NCBI GenBank assembly: GCA_019414515.1
Contig: DXLX01000012.1
Coordinates: forward strand, 1-64,000
DNA from: Collinsella sp.
Lineage (GTDB): Bacteria; Actinomycetota; Coriobacteriia; Coriobacteriales; Coriobacteriaceae
Length of the DNA: 64,000 nucleotides
Direction of reading: 5' to 3'
Shown: positions 43,080-51,997 of the stretch, in pieces
Numbering within the stretch: the first letter of the stretch is position 1
Layout: each line of letters opens with the position of its first letter
The notes under the pieces: generated by a model
What the model saw: the letters and a program-made list of their open reading frames with translations, nothing else
Told to the model about the DNA's origin: nothing
Database searches by the model: none
Made by a program: the position numbers and the translations under genes

Positions 43080-44939
43080 ATGAATCCGTACACTTCCTCC
43101 GGTTCGGTCGCCACGATGACGGCCAACGTGTCCGGTAACGATAACCTCAACGACCTGGGCGACGGTCCGCGCCAGCCCGGCTACCCCGAGCGCTATCCCG
43201 TGGGCGCGGTGACCCGCCGCCTGCTGGGCTATGTTCGCCCGCACCGCGTCTCGTTTACGGCGTCGTTTGTGAGCGCCGCCGTTTCGGTGATCTTGCAGCT
43301 CTACACGCCCATTCTCATTGGTGAGGGCATCGATCTTATCGTCGCCGCCGGGCGGGTGGACTTCGATGCGCTGCTGCCACTCGTTACCAAACTCGCGCTC
43401 GTTGTGGTGGGCGCCGCGGCCTTCCAGTGGCTGCAGGGCTACTGCGTCAACCGCTTGTCCTACGAGACGGTGCGTGACATGCGCGTGGAGGCGAGCGACA
43501 AGCTCAGCCGCATGCCGCTCAGCTTTATCGACAGCCACGCCCACGGCGACCTTATGAGCCGCGTGGTCAACGACGTCGATCAGGTGGGCGACGGTCTGCT
43601 GCAGGGCTTCACGCAGCTCTTCACCGGTGTTATTACCATCGTGGGCACGCTCGCGTTTATGCTTTCCATCAACCTGACCATGACGCTCGTGGTGGTGCTC
43701 GTCACGCCGCTTTCCATTTTTGCAGCCGGTGCTATTGCCAAGCTTTCCAACAAGAGTTTTACGGCCCAGCAGCGTATTCAGGGTCAACTGGGTGGTCATA
43801 TCGAGGAGTACGTAGGCGAGCAGAAGCTCGTGGACGCGTTTGCCTATGGCCCCAACGCCCAGCAGCGCTTCGACGCCCTCAATGCCGAGCTCTACACCGC
43901 GGGCGAGCGTGCGCAGTTTATGGGTTCGCTCTCCAACCCCGGTACGCGTTTTATCAATAACATCATCTATGCCGTGGTTGCTGTGATCGGCTGCGTGGGC
44001 GTGATCACGGGCGTGCCGGCGGCGCTTACGGTGGGCGGCGTGCAGATTTTCCTGTCCTATGCCAACCAGTACACCAAGCCGTTCAACGAGGTTACCAACG
44101 TCATTACGCAGATCCAGACCGCGTACGCCTCGGCGCGTCGCATGTTCGCGCTGCTCGATGCACGCGAGCAGGAGCCCGACGCATCGGACGCCGTGGAGCT
44201 TGCCGCCCCGCAGGGTGAGGTGACCTTTGAGCATGTGGACTTTAGCTATGTGCCCGACCGCAAGCTGCTGCAGGATATCTGCATCGAGGCCAAGCCCGGC
44301 ATGCGCTTTGCCCTCGTTGGCCCTACGGGCTGCGGAAAGACAACGCTCATCAATCTGCTGCTGCGTTTTTACGATATCGATGCCGGCCGCATCATGGTCG
44401 ATGGTCGGTCTTCGCGTGACTACACGCGCGCGAGCCTACGCCGCGCCTTTGGCATGGTGTTGCAGGATACGTGGCTGTTCGAGGGCACGGTGGCGGACAA
44501 CATTGCTTACGGTTGTCCAGGCGCCACGCGCGAGCAGGTCATCGAAGCCGCCAAGCGCGCGCACGCGCACAAGTTTATCGTGCAGCTGCCAGGCGGCTAC
44601 GACACGGTGATTGGCGAGGACGGCGGTACGTTTAGCCAGGGCCAAAAGCAGCTGCTGTGCATTGCGCGCGTTATGCTCACCGACCCGGCTATCTTGCTGC
44701 TGGATGAGGCGACCTCGAGCATCGATACGCGCACCGAGCTGCAGGTGCAGGCGGCATTCGACGAGCTCATGGCCGGTCGCACGAGCTTTGTCGTGGCGCA
44801 CCGCCTGAGCACCATCCGCAACGCCGACTGCATTCTGGTCATGCGCGACGGCGAGATTATCGAGCGCGGCACGCACGACGAGCTGCTAGCGGCAGGCGGC
44901 TTCTACGCCGAGCTCTACTGCAGCCAGTTTGCCCAGTGA
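43080..44939 (+). CDS. Heterodimeric ABC exporter (second), subunit with canonical Walker B
   Basis: 619-residue half-transporter. A Ser/Thr/Asn-rich leader of about 35 residues precedes the six-helix domain. The ATPase has Walker A GPTGCGKTT, Walker B ILLLDEATSSID with catalytic Glu, and a degenerate signature FSQGQKQ, complementing the preceding subunit. GGAGGG lies just before the ATG, which directly follows the previous stop. Unlike the first pair, no MarR gene is linked. Substrate unknown. Confidence 0.93.
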   Translation: MNPYTSSGSVATMTANVSGNDNLNDLGDGPRQPGYPERYPVGAVTRRLLGYVRPHRVSFTASFVSAAVSVILQLYTPILIGEGIDLIVAAGRVDFDALLPLVTKLALVVVGAAAFQWLQGYCVNRLSYETVRDMRVEASDKLSRMPLSFIDSHAHGDLMSRVVNDVDQVGDGLLQGFTQLFTGVITIVGTLAFMLSINLTMTLVVVLVTPLSIFAAGAIAKLSNKSFTAQQRIQGQLGGHIEEYVGEQKLVDAFAYGPNAQQRFDALNAELYTAGERAQFMGSLSNPGTRFINNIIYAVVAVIGCVGVITGVPAALTVGGVQIFLSYANQYTKPFNEVTNVITQIQTAYASARRMFALLDAREQEPDASDAVELAAPQGEVTFEHVDFSYVPDRKLLQDICIEAKPGMRFALVGPTGCGKTTLINLLLRFYDIDAGRIMVDGRSSRDYTRASLRRAFGMVLQDTWLFEGTVADNIAYGCPGATREQVIEAAKRAHAHKFIVQLPGGYDTVIGEDGGTFSQGQKQLLCIARVMLTDPAILLLDEATSSIDTRTELQVQAAFDELMAGRTSFVVAHRLSTIRNADCILVMRDGEIIERGTHDELLAAGGFYAELYCSQFAQ

Positions 44940-45060
44940 GCACGGCCGTGGGGCAAATGAATCAATCGACAGACGGTGGTTTACATCTGTCACGTAAGTA
45001 CTAAGATATTCATCTAATAAATTGCATTAGTGGCTTTAGTTTTGGGGGAAACGAGGCAAC

Positions 45061-45618
45061 GTGACTATGACGTGCTCTTTGGTGGTTAACAGCAAGAGCG
45101 GTAATACCAGGATGGTTTCGGGCGCGATCAAGCGCGCTCTGCAGGCTGCGGGTGTTGAGTTTGTCCATGCCGCGGCGTTGAGTGACGATGCGGATGCAGA
45201 TCAGGTTGCGCTCGAGGCGCAGGGCGCCTGCGCGGCCGACACGGTGCTCGTCGGTTTTTGGTGCGAGAAGGGCGCGTGCACGCCTTCGGTCGCGGCGTTG
45301 CTCTCCGCCTTGCACGGCAAGCGCGTCTTTCTGTTTGGTACCTGCGGTTTTGGCGCCAGCGAGGAGTACTTTAGGCAGATTATCGACCGCGTATCGTCTA
45401 ACTTGGCCAATGATGCCGAGCTTGCGGGCTGGGCGATGTGCCAGGGCAAGATGGGCCCTGCCGTAAAGCAGCGCTACGAGGCAATGCTTGAGCAAGAACC
45501 CGAAAACGCGCGCTATAAGATGCTGCTCGACAACTGGTTTGCCGCAAAGGACCATCCCACCAAGGAGGACTTGGACAACATGGCCGCAGCCGCCAAGAAG
45601 GCCGTGCTGGGCGAGTAG
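45061..45618 (+). CDS. Flavodoxin-fold protein
   Basis: 185-residue protein. The FMN phosphate-binding loop NSKSGNTRMVSGAI at the N-terminus and the W/G-rich loop GFWCEKGACTPSVAALL with VFLFGTCGFG are flavodoxin-like. The last 60 residues (GPAVKQRYEAMLEQEPENAR onward) are helical and additional. It is probably an electron-transfer partner for a reductase; the partner is not adjacent. GTG 45061 (with GAGG 4 bases before) or ATG 45067 could be the start. Its promoter region is AT-rich. It is not part of the ABC operon by spacing (121 bases). Confidence 0.82.
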   Translation: MTMTCSLVVNSKSGNTRMVSGAIKRALQAAGVEFVHAAALSDDADADQVALEAQGACAADTVLVGFWCEKGACTPSVAALLSALHGKRVFLFGTCGFGASEEYFRQIIDRVSSNLANDAELAGWAMCQGKMGPAVKQRYEAMLEQEPENARYKMLLDNWFAAKDHPTKEDLDNMAAAAKKAVLGE

Positions 45619-45660
45619 CTTCGTCGTGTGTGGTGCTTCGTGCAAAACAATACAAATGTG

Positions 45661-45690
45661 AAAGCCTCGAAATCCTCGAGGCTTTTTTCT
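45661..45690 (+). terminator. Terminator after the flavodoxin-like gene
   Basis: Stem AGCCTCGA / TCGAGGCT, then TTTTT, 42 bases after the stop. Confidence 0.9.
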
Positions 45691-45723
45691 TGACACTCGC
45701 GGGCGCAACCGTGGCAAGCGTTT

Positions 45724-45815
45724 GGGGTGACATTTTCCATCACCCCGATGACAAGCCCGTCCTGGACAACACGCTCGCATGCGTTCGCTGGATGTATTCA
45801 GGGTGGGACGGGCTT
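45724..45815. repeat. Two tandem hairpins in an intergenic gap
   Basis: GGGGTGA-N9-TCACCCC (45724-45746) is followed by AAGCCCGTCC (45753-45762) pairing with GGACGGGCTT (45806-45815), whose interior contains CGCTCGCATGCGTTCGCTGG. The second may be a decayed type I element. This 436-base gap otherwise holds only the terminator and copy I-b. Confidence 0.55.
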
Positions 45816-45904
45816 TCCGGATGAAAAAAAGGCCACATGACGTGGCCTTCAACTTATATATGTTCGGCGATACACCCAAGACAAGCCACGCCCCAACATC
45901 AGGG

Positions 45905-46034
45905 CGTCTGTCCAGGCGGAGGCATATAAGGTTCATCGCGAGTTCCGCACGCAAAGGAGGCCACTTAATGTGGCCTCCGTCTTGCGCAGGACTGTCCGAG
46001 CAGGGAACCTTATATGCCTCCGCTCGGACAGACG
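45905..46034. repeat. Long inverted repeat, type I copy b
   Basis: 30-base arms (45905-45934 and 46005-46034) complementary except for two adjacent positions surround a 70-base core nearly identical to copy a (ATCGCGAGTTCCGCACG, inner AGGAGGCCACTTAATGTGGC hairpin, GCAGGACTGT). Arms bear no resemblance to those of copy a. It lies 20 bases beyond the stop of the LTA-synthase-like gene. Confidence 0.9.
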
Positions 46035-46054
46035 TTTCAGTTATGAGCGACCCG

Positions 46055-48355
46055 CTACTTAATCTTGGTCGTACCCGGTGCCAGGTTGGGGTCGGTCTCG
46101 TTGGCCTCGGTCTGGAAGTGCTCGGTGTACACGTTCTTGCCGTCGCGGAACATCTCGTAGTACTGCATCTTGGCGTAATCCTCGCGCGCCTTGGTGGCGG
46201 CTGCGGCAGCGGCGTCGTCACCGGTGGCGTTGGAGGAAAGCGCCCAGCGCAGGCTGGCGTCCTCGTAGCCCACGGAGTTGATGGCGGGCAGCGACTCGCG
46301 CAGCGTCATATGCGCCTTCTGGTAGTCGGTCAGCGGTGCGCCGATCAGCTGCATGAGCTGGGTGGACAGGTAGTTGGTGGACAGGTCGTCGGTCTCACTC
46401 GTCTGGTCGCAACCGGCAACGTCGTAGTTAGCCCAAATGATGTAGTCGGTCTGCCACAGGCGTTCCTGGTGCGTGGCATCATCCTCGCCGGTAAACCACT
46501 TGTCGTTGAACTTGGACGGGAAGAACGGCTGGTGGTCGCCCCAGAACACCACGACAACCTTACGGTCGAGCCTGCTCAGGGCGTTGAGGAAGTAGCGAAG
46601 CGCCTGGTCGGACTGCTCGATGCACGAGACATACTCGTCGACATCGGAGAGCGTACCGTCCTCGACGGTCTTGGCGTCCAGGTCGGTCGTGTCGATGTTC
46701 AGGTGCATCTGCTTGTCGACCGGCAGCAGGCCCGTGTCGTAGCCCGAGTGGTTCTGCATGGTCACGTCGAAGATAAACTGCGGATCGGCGTTCTGGTCGA
46801 GCAGCTCCAGAATCTTGTCGTAGGTAGCCTGGTCGGTCACCATGCCGCGCAGGGTATCGGCTCCCTGGAAGTCGTTGATGGACAGGAACTGGTCAAAGCC
46901 AAAGTCCTTGTAGACGTTCTCGCGGTTCCAGTTGGTCGCGTGGTTGGGGTGCATGGCCGTGGTGGAATATCCGAGCGACTTGAACTGCTCTGCCAGGTTC
47001 CCAGTCGTTTCCATGTTGTAGATGGTGTAGGGGTACACGCCCGAGCCCAGGTTGGCCATGGAGTTGCCGGTCATAAACTCAAACTCGGTATTGGCGGTGC
47101 CGCCGCCGTAGGCGCTCACGTAGAGCTTGCCGCGGCTGAGGCAGTTGGACAGGTTCTTAAAGTACTGCGGGCCTTCGTAGCCGGCGCGCATGTTCTGGTA
47201 GATCGAAAGGTCTGAGAAGGTCTCGTTCATGATGGCGATGACCGTGGGCTTCTCGCTATCGAACTGCTCCTCGGCGGCGGCGCGCTCGTCGCTCTTGGCC
47301 GCGTCGGACTTGTCGTAGGCCTTGGTGTACTTTTTGAGCGTGGCCTTGGCATCGTCGACGGAGTAGTCGGCGGGTTTGGGCGGCTTGATGGACTGCGCCG
47401 CGCTAATGAAAGCGGGCAGGTAGCCCTCGCGCCAGTAGCTCTCGAGCGGGCGCCAGGTGTAGACGGTGATGCCGAGGGTGTTGTAGTAGTCGATAAGCGT
47501 GACATGCGCGGTCACGCCGCCCAGGCACAGCACCGCTACGAGCAGGTTGGTGAGCAGCATGCGCTTGGCGTTGGCGGCGCCCTTCTGGCGATGCGGCGCG
47601 ACCAGGCCGGCGTACTCGCACAGCAGCATGGCGATGGCGGTAAAGTCCATGGACAACACGCAGAACAGCGAGATCGAGAAGGTGTAGCCGGTGCCGGCGA
47701 CCGCGGCGGCGGTGGAGATGGCCGAAAGGTCACCCGGCTGGATGGGCATGGATTTAAACGTGATGACGAAGAACTCGGCAATGCCCAGGACAAAGAGGGC
47801 AAAGGACAGGACCGCAGGAGCTGCGCCGTGGCGCTGGAACAGGAAGAACAGGCCGGTCATGAGCACGGTGATGATGGCCCACTCGAGCAGGATGCACAGG
47901 GGGTAGACCCAGGTAAAGTCATGGTTGGACGAGACCTCCATGCCCAGCAGCGCAAAAACGCCGGCGAGCAGCAGGCACAGGACGGCGGCGACGAGCGGTT
48001 TGCCAGCAAAGGCGCCGCGCAGGCGGGCGAGCTTGCCGGTGGGGGCGGGGGCGTCGGGCCCGGCGAACGCAAAGACGCGCGGGGCGATACGGTCGCGGGC
48101 GATGCTGGCCCAAGCGCAGCCGGTGAGGATGGCATTGGTCAGGATGAGCATCACAAAGGCGAGCGGCTCGTTTTGCGCGACGAGACCAATAGCGCCCCAG
48201 ACGGTCAAAAAGAGCTGGAACAGGCCGAAGGCGACGCTCCATCCAAGAGCGCTTTTGGCAACGGTGCCCGACTGAGCGCGAATGGCCTTGGCCTCGCGCA
48301 AGACAAGGTAGACGGTCGCCGCAAGACCGACGAGCGAGATGGCGGCAGCGAACAT
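46055..48355 (-). CDS. Lipoteichoic-acid-synthase-like sulfatase-fold membrane enzyme
   Basis: 766-residue protein. About the first 280 residues hold multiple transmembrane helices (seven or more); the extracellular domain is an alkaline-phosphatase/sulfatase fold. VIAIMNETFSD contains the Thr nucleophile position, HPNHATNWNRENVYKDFGFD and FWGDHQPF supply metal ligands, as in LtaS. Such enzymes transfer glycerol-phosphate from phosphatidylglycerol to a glycolipid or glycan. The exact acceptor is unknown, and LTA itself is unproven in this lineage. ATG 48355 follows GAGGAG; the GTG at 48370 overlaps that site. No glycosyltransferase is adjacent. Confidence 0.88.
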   Translation of the reverse strand: MFAAAISLVGLAATVYLVLREAKAIRAQSGTVAKSALGWSVAFGLFQLFLTVWGAIGLVAQNEPLAFVMLILTNAILTGCAWASIARDRIAPRVFAFAGPDAPAPTGKLARLRGAFAGKPLVAAVLCLLLAGVFALLGMEVSSNHDFTWVYPLCILLEWAIITVLMTGLFFLFQRHGAAPAVLSFALFVLGIAEFFVITFKSMPIQPGDLSAISTAAAVAGTGYTFSISLFCVLSMDFTAIAMLLCEYAGLVAPHRQKGAANAKRMLLTNLLVAVLCLGGVTAHVTLIDYYNTLGITVYTWRPLESYWREGYLPAFISAAQSIKPPKPADYSVDDAKATLKKYTKAYDKSDAAKSDERAAAEEQFDSEKPTVIAIMNETFSDLSIYQNMRAGYEGPQYFKNLSNCLSRGKLYVSAYGGGTANTEFEFMTGNSMANLGSGVYPYTIYNMETTGNLAEQFKSLGYSTTAMHPNHATNWNRENVYKDFGFDQFLSINDFQGADTLRGMVTDQATYDKILELLDQNADPQFIFDVTMQNHSGYDTGLLPVDKQMHLNIDTTDLDAKTVEDGTLSDVDEYVSCIEQSDQALRYFLNALSRLDRKVVVVFWGDHQPFFPSKFNDKWFTGEDDATHQERLWQTDYIIWANYDVAGCDQTSETDDLSTNYLSTQLMQLIGAPLTDYQKAHMTLRESLPAINSVGYEDASLRWALSSNATGDDAAAAAATKAREDYAKMQYYEMFRDGKNVYTEHFQTEANETDPNLAPGTTKIK

Positions 48356-48568
48356 GCTGAGACTCCTCACAAACTAAAACCTACGAAAGCGGGGGTTTAC
48401 CCGATTGTTACCAAGATATGCGCTGCATTTGGTGACTGCGCACAACAACCAGCCATAATAACGCGCGTGCGTGGCGGTGTTGCGCAATGTAGCGGCGACC
48501 TGCGCGATAATGGACGGGAATTACACGGAAACGTAAAGGCTTCTTAAAGAAATGGCGAGGGTAGGGCG

Positions 48569-49441
48569 ATGAGCGAGCAGGTTTGCAAGGCGGACATGGG
48601 TAGCGACGGAGCTGCGGTCGTGGATACATACGGCTATCCGGTCGAGACTACGGGCAACGCGGTGCTGGACATCTTGGAGCATCGCTCGTCTACGCGTGCC
48701 TTCGCGCGTGATGACGATGACCGTCCCGTGGCGGTGACCGACGAGCAGCGGGCGGCGATTCTGCATGCGGCGAGCCGTGCGCCGTCGGCAGGCGCCATGA
48801 TGATGTATTCCATCGTGAGCATTCGTGAGAAGGCCACATTGGATCGCCTGGCCGACCTGTGCGATCATCAGCCCATGATCGCCAAGGCGCCCTGGGCACT
48901 CATATTTGTAGTCGACTATGCCAAGTGGATCGATCTGTTTGAGCATGTGGGTTGCTTTGAGCCCGAGTTTGTCGAGCGCACGGGCAAGTCGCCCCGTCGT
49001 GCGCCGGGCCTGGGCGACTTTGCCATCGCGGCCCAGGACGCCGTGATCGCTGCGCAAAACGCCGTGGTTGCCGCCGAGGCCTTGGGGCTGGGGAGCTGCT
49101 ACATCGGTGATATTGTCGAGAATGCCGAGGAAGTCGCCGAGCTGCTCGATCTGCCGCCCTATAGCATGCCGCTGTCGATGCTCATCATCGGCACGCCCCG
49201 TAAGGAGCGTCCGGCTATTGCGCATCCCGTGGTGAACCTGGTGCACGATGAGCGCTATCGCCGCGCCGATACCGCGACCATGGATGCGCAGGTGGCCGAG
49301 ATGGATGCGATGTTTCGCCCGCACGCCCGCGAGGTGGGCGAGCGCGTCATCGACATCTACACCCGTAAGCACACGAGCCCCTTTATGGCCGAGATGAGCC
49401 GCTCTATGGAGTGGTGGTTCAAAAACTGGCTCGGAAAATGA
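48569..49441 (+). CDS. Nitroreductase-family protein
   Basis: 290-residue flavin oxidoreductase-like protein, longer than the nitroreductase at 28286. FMN-site motifs are HRSSTRAFARDDDDRPVAVT and ILHAASRAPSAGAMMMYSIV; ALGLGSCYIGDIVENAEEVA is the central region. The C-terminal 60 residues (ADTATMDAQVAEMDAMFRPH onward) form an added helical tail ending in MEWWFKNWLGK. The substrate is unknown. ATG 48569 has AGGG a few bases upstream. A type VI palindrome begins right after its stop. Confidence 0.85.
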   Translation: MSEQVCKADMGSDGAAVVDTYGYPVETTGNAVLDILEHRSSTRAFARDDDDRPVAVTDEQRAAILHAASRAPSAGAMMMYSIVSIREKATLDRLADLCDHQPMIAKAPWALIFVVDYAKWIDLFEHVGCFEPEFVERTGKSPRRAPGLGDFAIAAQDAVIAAQNAVVAAEALGLGSCYIGDIVENAEEVAELLDLPPYSMPLSMLIIGTPRKERPAIAHPVVNLVHDERYRRADTATMDAQVAEMDAMFRPHAREVGERVIDIYTRKHTSPFMAEMSRSMEWWFKNWLGK

Positions 49442-49443
49442 CG

Positions 49444-49476
49444 AATGTGACAAAGGGGGCGTCCCTTTGTCACATT
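49444..49476. repeat. Type VI palindrome after the nitroreductase stop
   Basis: Perfect 14-base arms AATGTGACAAAGGG / CCCTTTGTCACATT with a 5-base loop, starting 3 bases after the TGA. Almost the same as 62807-62835. Confidence 0.85.
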
Positions 49477-49559
49477 CCATATCGCCGCGGTGGCCTAAAG
49501 GCCGCATAAATGTTTATCTAGCTGGGAAAACGGTGCCATTAAAATATGGGCTGATTACA

Positions 49560-49565
49560 TATAAT
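49560..49565 (+). promoter_or_regulatory. -10 element of the kup operon
   Basis: A consensus TATAAT 36 bases before the kup start; the -35 is weak. The region upstream (49480-49559) shows no recognisable c-di-AMP (ydaO) riboswitch core. Confidence 0.5.
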
Positions 49566-49600
49566 CCCGTCGAACGTTAAAATTGGGAGGAAACCGGCTT

Positions 49601-51628
49601 ATGGAACAAAAGGCAAAGGAAGTAGCCTCGCACGCTGCGATTCCTGTGAGCATCTCGGCGATGCTCGTCACGCTGGGCGTGGTGTATGGCGATATCGGCA
49701 CCAGCCCCATGTATGTAACCAAGGCGCTCGTTGCCGGCAACGGCGGCATCGGAAGCGTCACGCAGGAGTTCGTGCTCGGCGCGCTCTCCCTTGTCGTGTG
49801 GACGGTCACGCTGCTGACGACCGTCAAGTACGTGCTGATCTCGCTGCGCGCCGACAACCACGGCGAGGGCGGCATCTTTGCCCTGTACAGCCTGGTCAAG
49901 CGCTGCGGCAAGTGGCTCATCATCCCCGCCATGCTGGGCGGCGCGGCGCTGCTCGCCGACGGCATCCTGACGCCTGCCGTTACCGTCACCACGGCCATCG
50001 AGGGCCTGCGCACCATCCCGGCGGTCCATGCCGTGCTCGGTGACGACCAGGGTCGTGTCGTCGCCATCACGCTTGCCATCATCATCGCGCTCTTCTTGGT
50101 GCAGCGCATCGGCACGGCCAAGATCGGTCACGCCTTCGGCCCCATCATGACGCTGTGGTTTTTGTTCCTGGGCGGCACGGGCCTGTTCTTTGTCTGCCAG
50201 TATCCCGCGGTGCTGCTGTGCCTCAACCCGTTGCGTGGCATCGCTTTTCTGCTGAGCCCCAACAACCATGCGGGCATCATGATTTTGGGCAGCTGCTTCC
50301 TCGCTACCACCGGTGCCGAGGCGCTCTATTCCGACATGGGCCATGTGGGCCGCGGCAACATCTATGCCACCTGGCCGTTCGTTAAGTGCTGCCTGCTGCT
50401 GTCCTACATGGGCCAGGGCGCGTGGCTTATCAACAACGCCGGCAACCCGGAGCTCATGGGTATCGCCGACCTCAACCCCTTCTACCAGATGCTCGCCCCG
50501 GGTCTGCGCCCCTTTGCCGTCGGCCTTTCCACCGTCGCGGCCATCATCGCCTCGCAGGCGCTCATCACCGGCGCATTCTCGCTGGTGTCCGAGGCCAGCC
50601 GCCTGGACCTCATGCCGCATATGCAGGTCTTCTATCCTGCCGAGACCAAGGGCCAGCTCTACATCCCCATGGTCAACAACGTCATGCTCGTGGGCTGCGT
50701 CGTCGTGGTGCTGCTGTTCCAGAACTCGGCGCACATGGAGGCCGCGTACGGCCTGGCCATTACCCTGACCATGATGTGCACGACAATGCTGCTCTTCTTC
50801 TATCTGCACGTGGAGCGCAATCTCAAGGTCGCGCCGTGGATCTTTGCCGCCTTCTTCCTTTTGCTCGAGGGCTTCTTCTTTGTGAGCTCGCTCACCAAGT
50901 TCTTCCACGGTGGCTACTTCACCATCCTCATGGCTGCACTCATCATGGGCATCATGGTGTGCTGGTACAACGGTACGGCGGTCGAGCAACGTCAGTTTAC
51001 GCTGCTGCCGCTGCGCAGCTATCTGCCGCAGCTCAAACGCCTGCGCGACGACGATCGCTACGAGCTCATGAGCGACAACATCGTGTACCTGACCAAGGAC
51101 ACCAACACCGACTATATCGACCGCGATATCGTCTACTCGATTTTGGATAAGCACCCCAAGCGCGCTCGTGCCTGGTGGTTCGTGAATGTCGAGACCATGG
51201 AGGAGCCGCATACCTTTGCCTACTCGGTCGAGACGTTCGGCACCGACTACGTATTCCGCGTGCATCTGTACCTGGGCTATAAGATCAACCAGCGCGTCAA
51301 TGCTTACCTGCGCCAGGTTGTTCAGGACCTGGCTGCCAGCGGCGAGCTGCCGGCGCAGACGCATGACTACTCGGTCTACAAGGACCCGGGCAACATCGGT
51401 ACGTTTAAGTTCGTCATGATCCGCAAGCTGCTGGCGCCCGAAAGCGACGTGGAGCCCAGCGAGCGTACGGCCATCACGCTCAAGTACATCATCCGCCGCG
51501 CCGCCGGCACGCCTGCGCGCTGGTACGGCCTGGAGAACTCCAACGTGAGCTTTGAGTACGTGCCGCTGTTCACCAAGTTCAAGGCCGTGAACAAGATGCA
51601 ACGCCTGGCTCCCAACGAGCGCCCGTAG
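49601..51628 (+). CDS. kup: Potassium uptake protein Kup
   Basis: 675-residue K+/H+ symporter of the KUP/HAK/KT family with about 12 transmembrane segments and a C-terminal cytoplasmic domain. The signature GVVYGDIGTSPMYV is at the N-terminus, followed by DNHGEGGIFALYSL and LTPAVTVTTAIEGL. The cytoplasmic tail (after about residue 440) ends FVMIRKLLAPESDVEPSERT, then FVPLFTKFK-like sequence. The start at 49601 follows GGGAGG. It is followed by a small membrane protein and a Kdp-like two-component system, suggesting one potassium-response cluster. Confidence 0.95.
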   Translation: MEQKAKEVASHAAIPVSISAMLVTLGVVYGDIGTSPMYVTKALVAGNGGIGSVTQEFVLGALSLVVWTVTLLTTVKYVLISLRADNHGEGGIFALYSLVKRCGKWLIIPAMLGGAALLADGILTPAVTVTTAIEGLRTIPAVHAVLGDDQGRVVAITLAIIIALFLVQRIGTAKIGHAFGPIMTLWFLFLGGTGLFFVCQYPAVLLCLNPLRGIAFLLSPNNHAGIMILGSCFLATTGAEALYSDMGHVGRGNIYATWPFVKCCLLLSYMGQGAWLINNAGNPELMGIADLNPFYQMLAPGLRPFAVGLSTVAAIIASQALITGAFSLVSEASRLDLMPHMQVFYPAETKGQLYIPMVNNVMLVGCVVVVLLFQNSAHMEAAYGLAITLTMMCTTMLLFFYLHVERNLKVAPWIFAAFFLLLEGFFFVSSLTKFFHGGYFTILMAALIMGIMVCWYNGTAVEQRQFTLLPLRSYLPQLKRLRDDDRYELMSDNIVYLTKDTNTDYIDRDIVYSILDKHPKRARAWWFVNVETMEEPHTFAYSVETFGTDYVFRVHLYLGYKINQRVNAYLRQVVQDLAASGELPAQTHDYSVYKDPGNIGTFKFVMIRKLLAPESDVEPSERTAITLKYIIRRAAGTPARWYGLENSNVSFEYVPLFTKFKAVNKMQRLAPNERP

Positions 51629-51689
51629 GCGCCGACAGGTTGCACGGAGTTGGTTTTCGATGGACAAGATTGGGGCCGGGGAGGCAAAC

Positions 51690-51884
51690 ATGGATGCAAA
51701 GATGCTTGATGGCCGCGAGGTGGTTGCCGAAGTGGTGCGCGAGGCACGCGCCGATGCCGCCGAAGATCGGTTCTTTACGAATCGGGCCAACATGGACATG
51801 GCCGATCGCGTGATTTCGGTCGTGGCGCTGGTGTTTGTCGCGGCGTGCGTGTGCGCACTGCTCGCGCACGCGCTGTTTGTCTAA
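51690..51884 (+). CDS. Small single-pass membrane protein between kup and kdpD
   Basis: 64-residue protein I do not recognise. Residues 1-35 are charged (KMLDGREVVAEVVREARADA), then one hydrophobic helix (VISVVALVFVAACVCALLAH, about 41-60). GGGGAGG at ideal distance from the ATG at 51690 strongly supports translation; an ATG at 51660 is a weaker alternative. Placed between a K+ transporter and its likely sensor kinase, it might tune either one, but that is inference. It is not KdpF by sequence, which is shorter and mostly hydrophobic. Confidence 0.7.
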   Translation: MDAKMLDGREVVAEVVREARADAAEDRFFTNRANMDMADRVISVVALVFVAACVCALLAHALFV

Positions 51885-51930
51885 CGACCGCAGGCTGCAA
51901 AGGCTATACACTTGGAACCACCACAAGGGG

Positions 51931-51969
51931 AAACCACCACAAAGGTGCCTGTCCCCTTTGTGGTGGTTT
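51931..51969 (+). repeat. Type VI palindrome with T tail
   Basis: 15-base perfect arms (AAACCACCACAAAGG and complement) around a 9-base loop, ending in TTTT. Also a plausible terminator or attenuator before the kdpD-like gene. A partial extra arm (ACCACCACAAGGGG) precedes it at 51918. Confidence 0.8.
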
Positions 51970-51997
51970 TTGCTTTTGAGAGAGGGGCGGGGCGCTG

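Noticed and set aside
49577..51799. 740-codon minus-strand frame opposite kup
   Set aside because: Its translation is low-complexity His/Asp/Arg-rich, typical of antisense frames; the plus strand encodes a full Kup.
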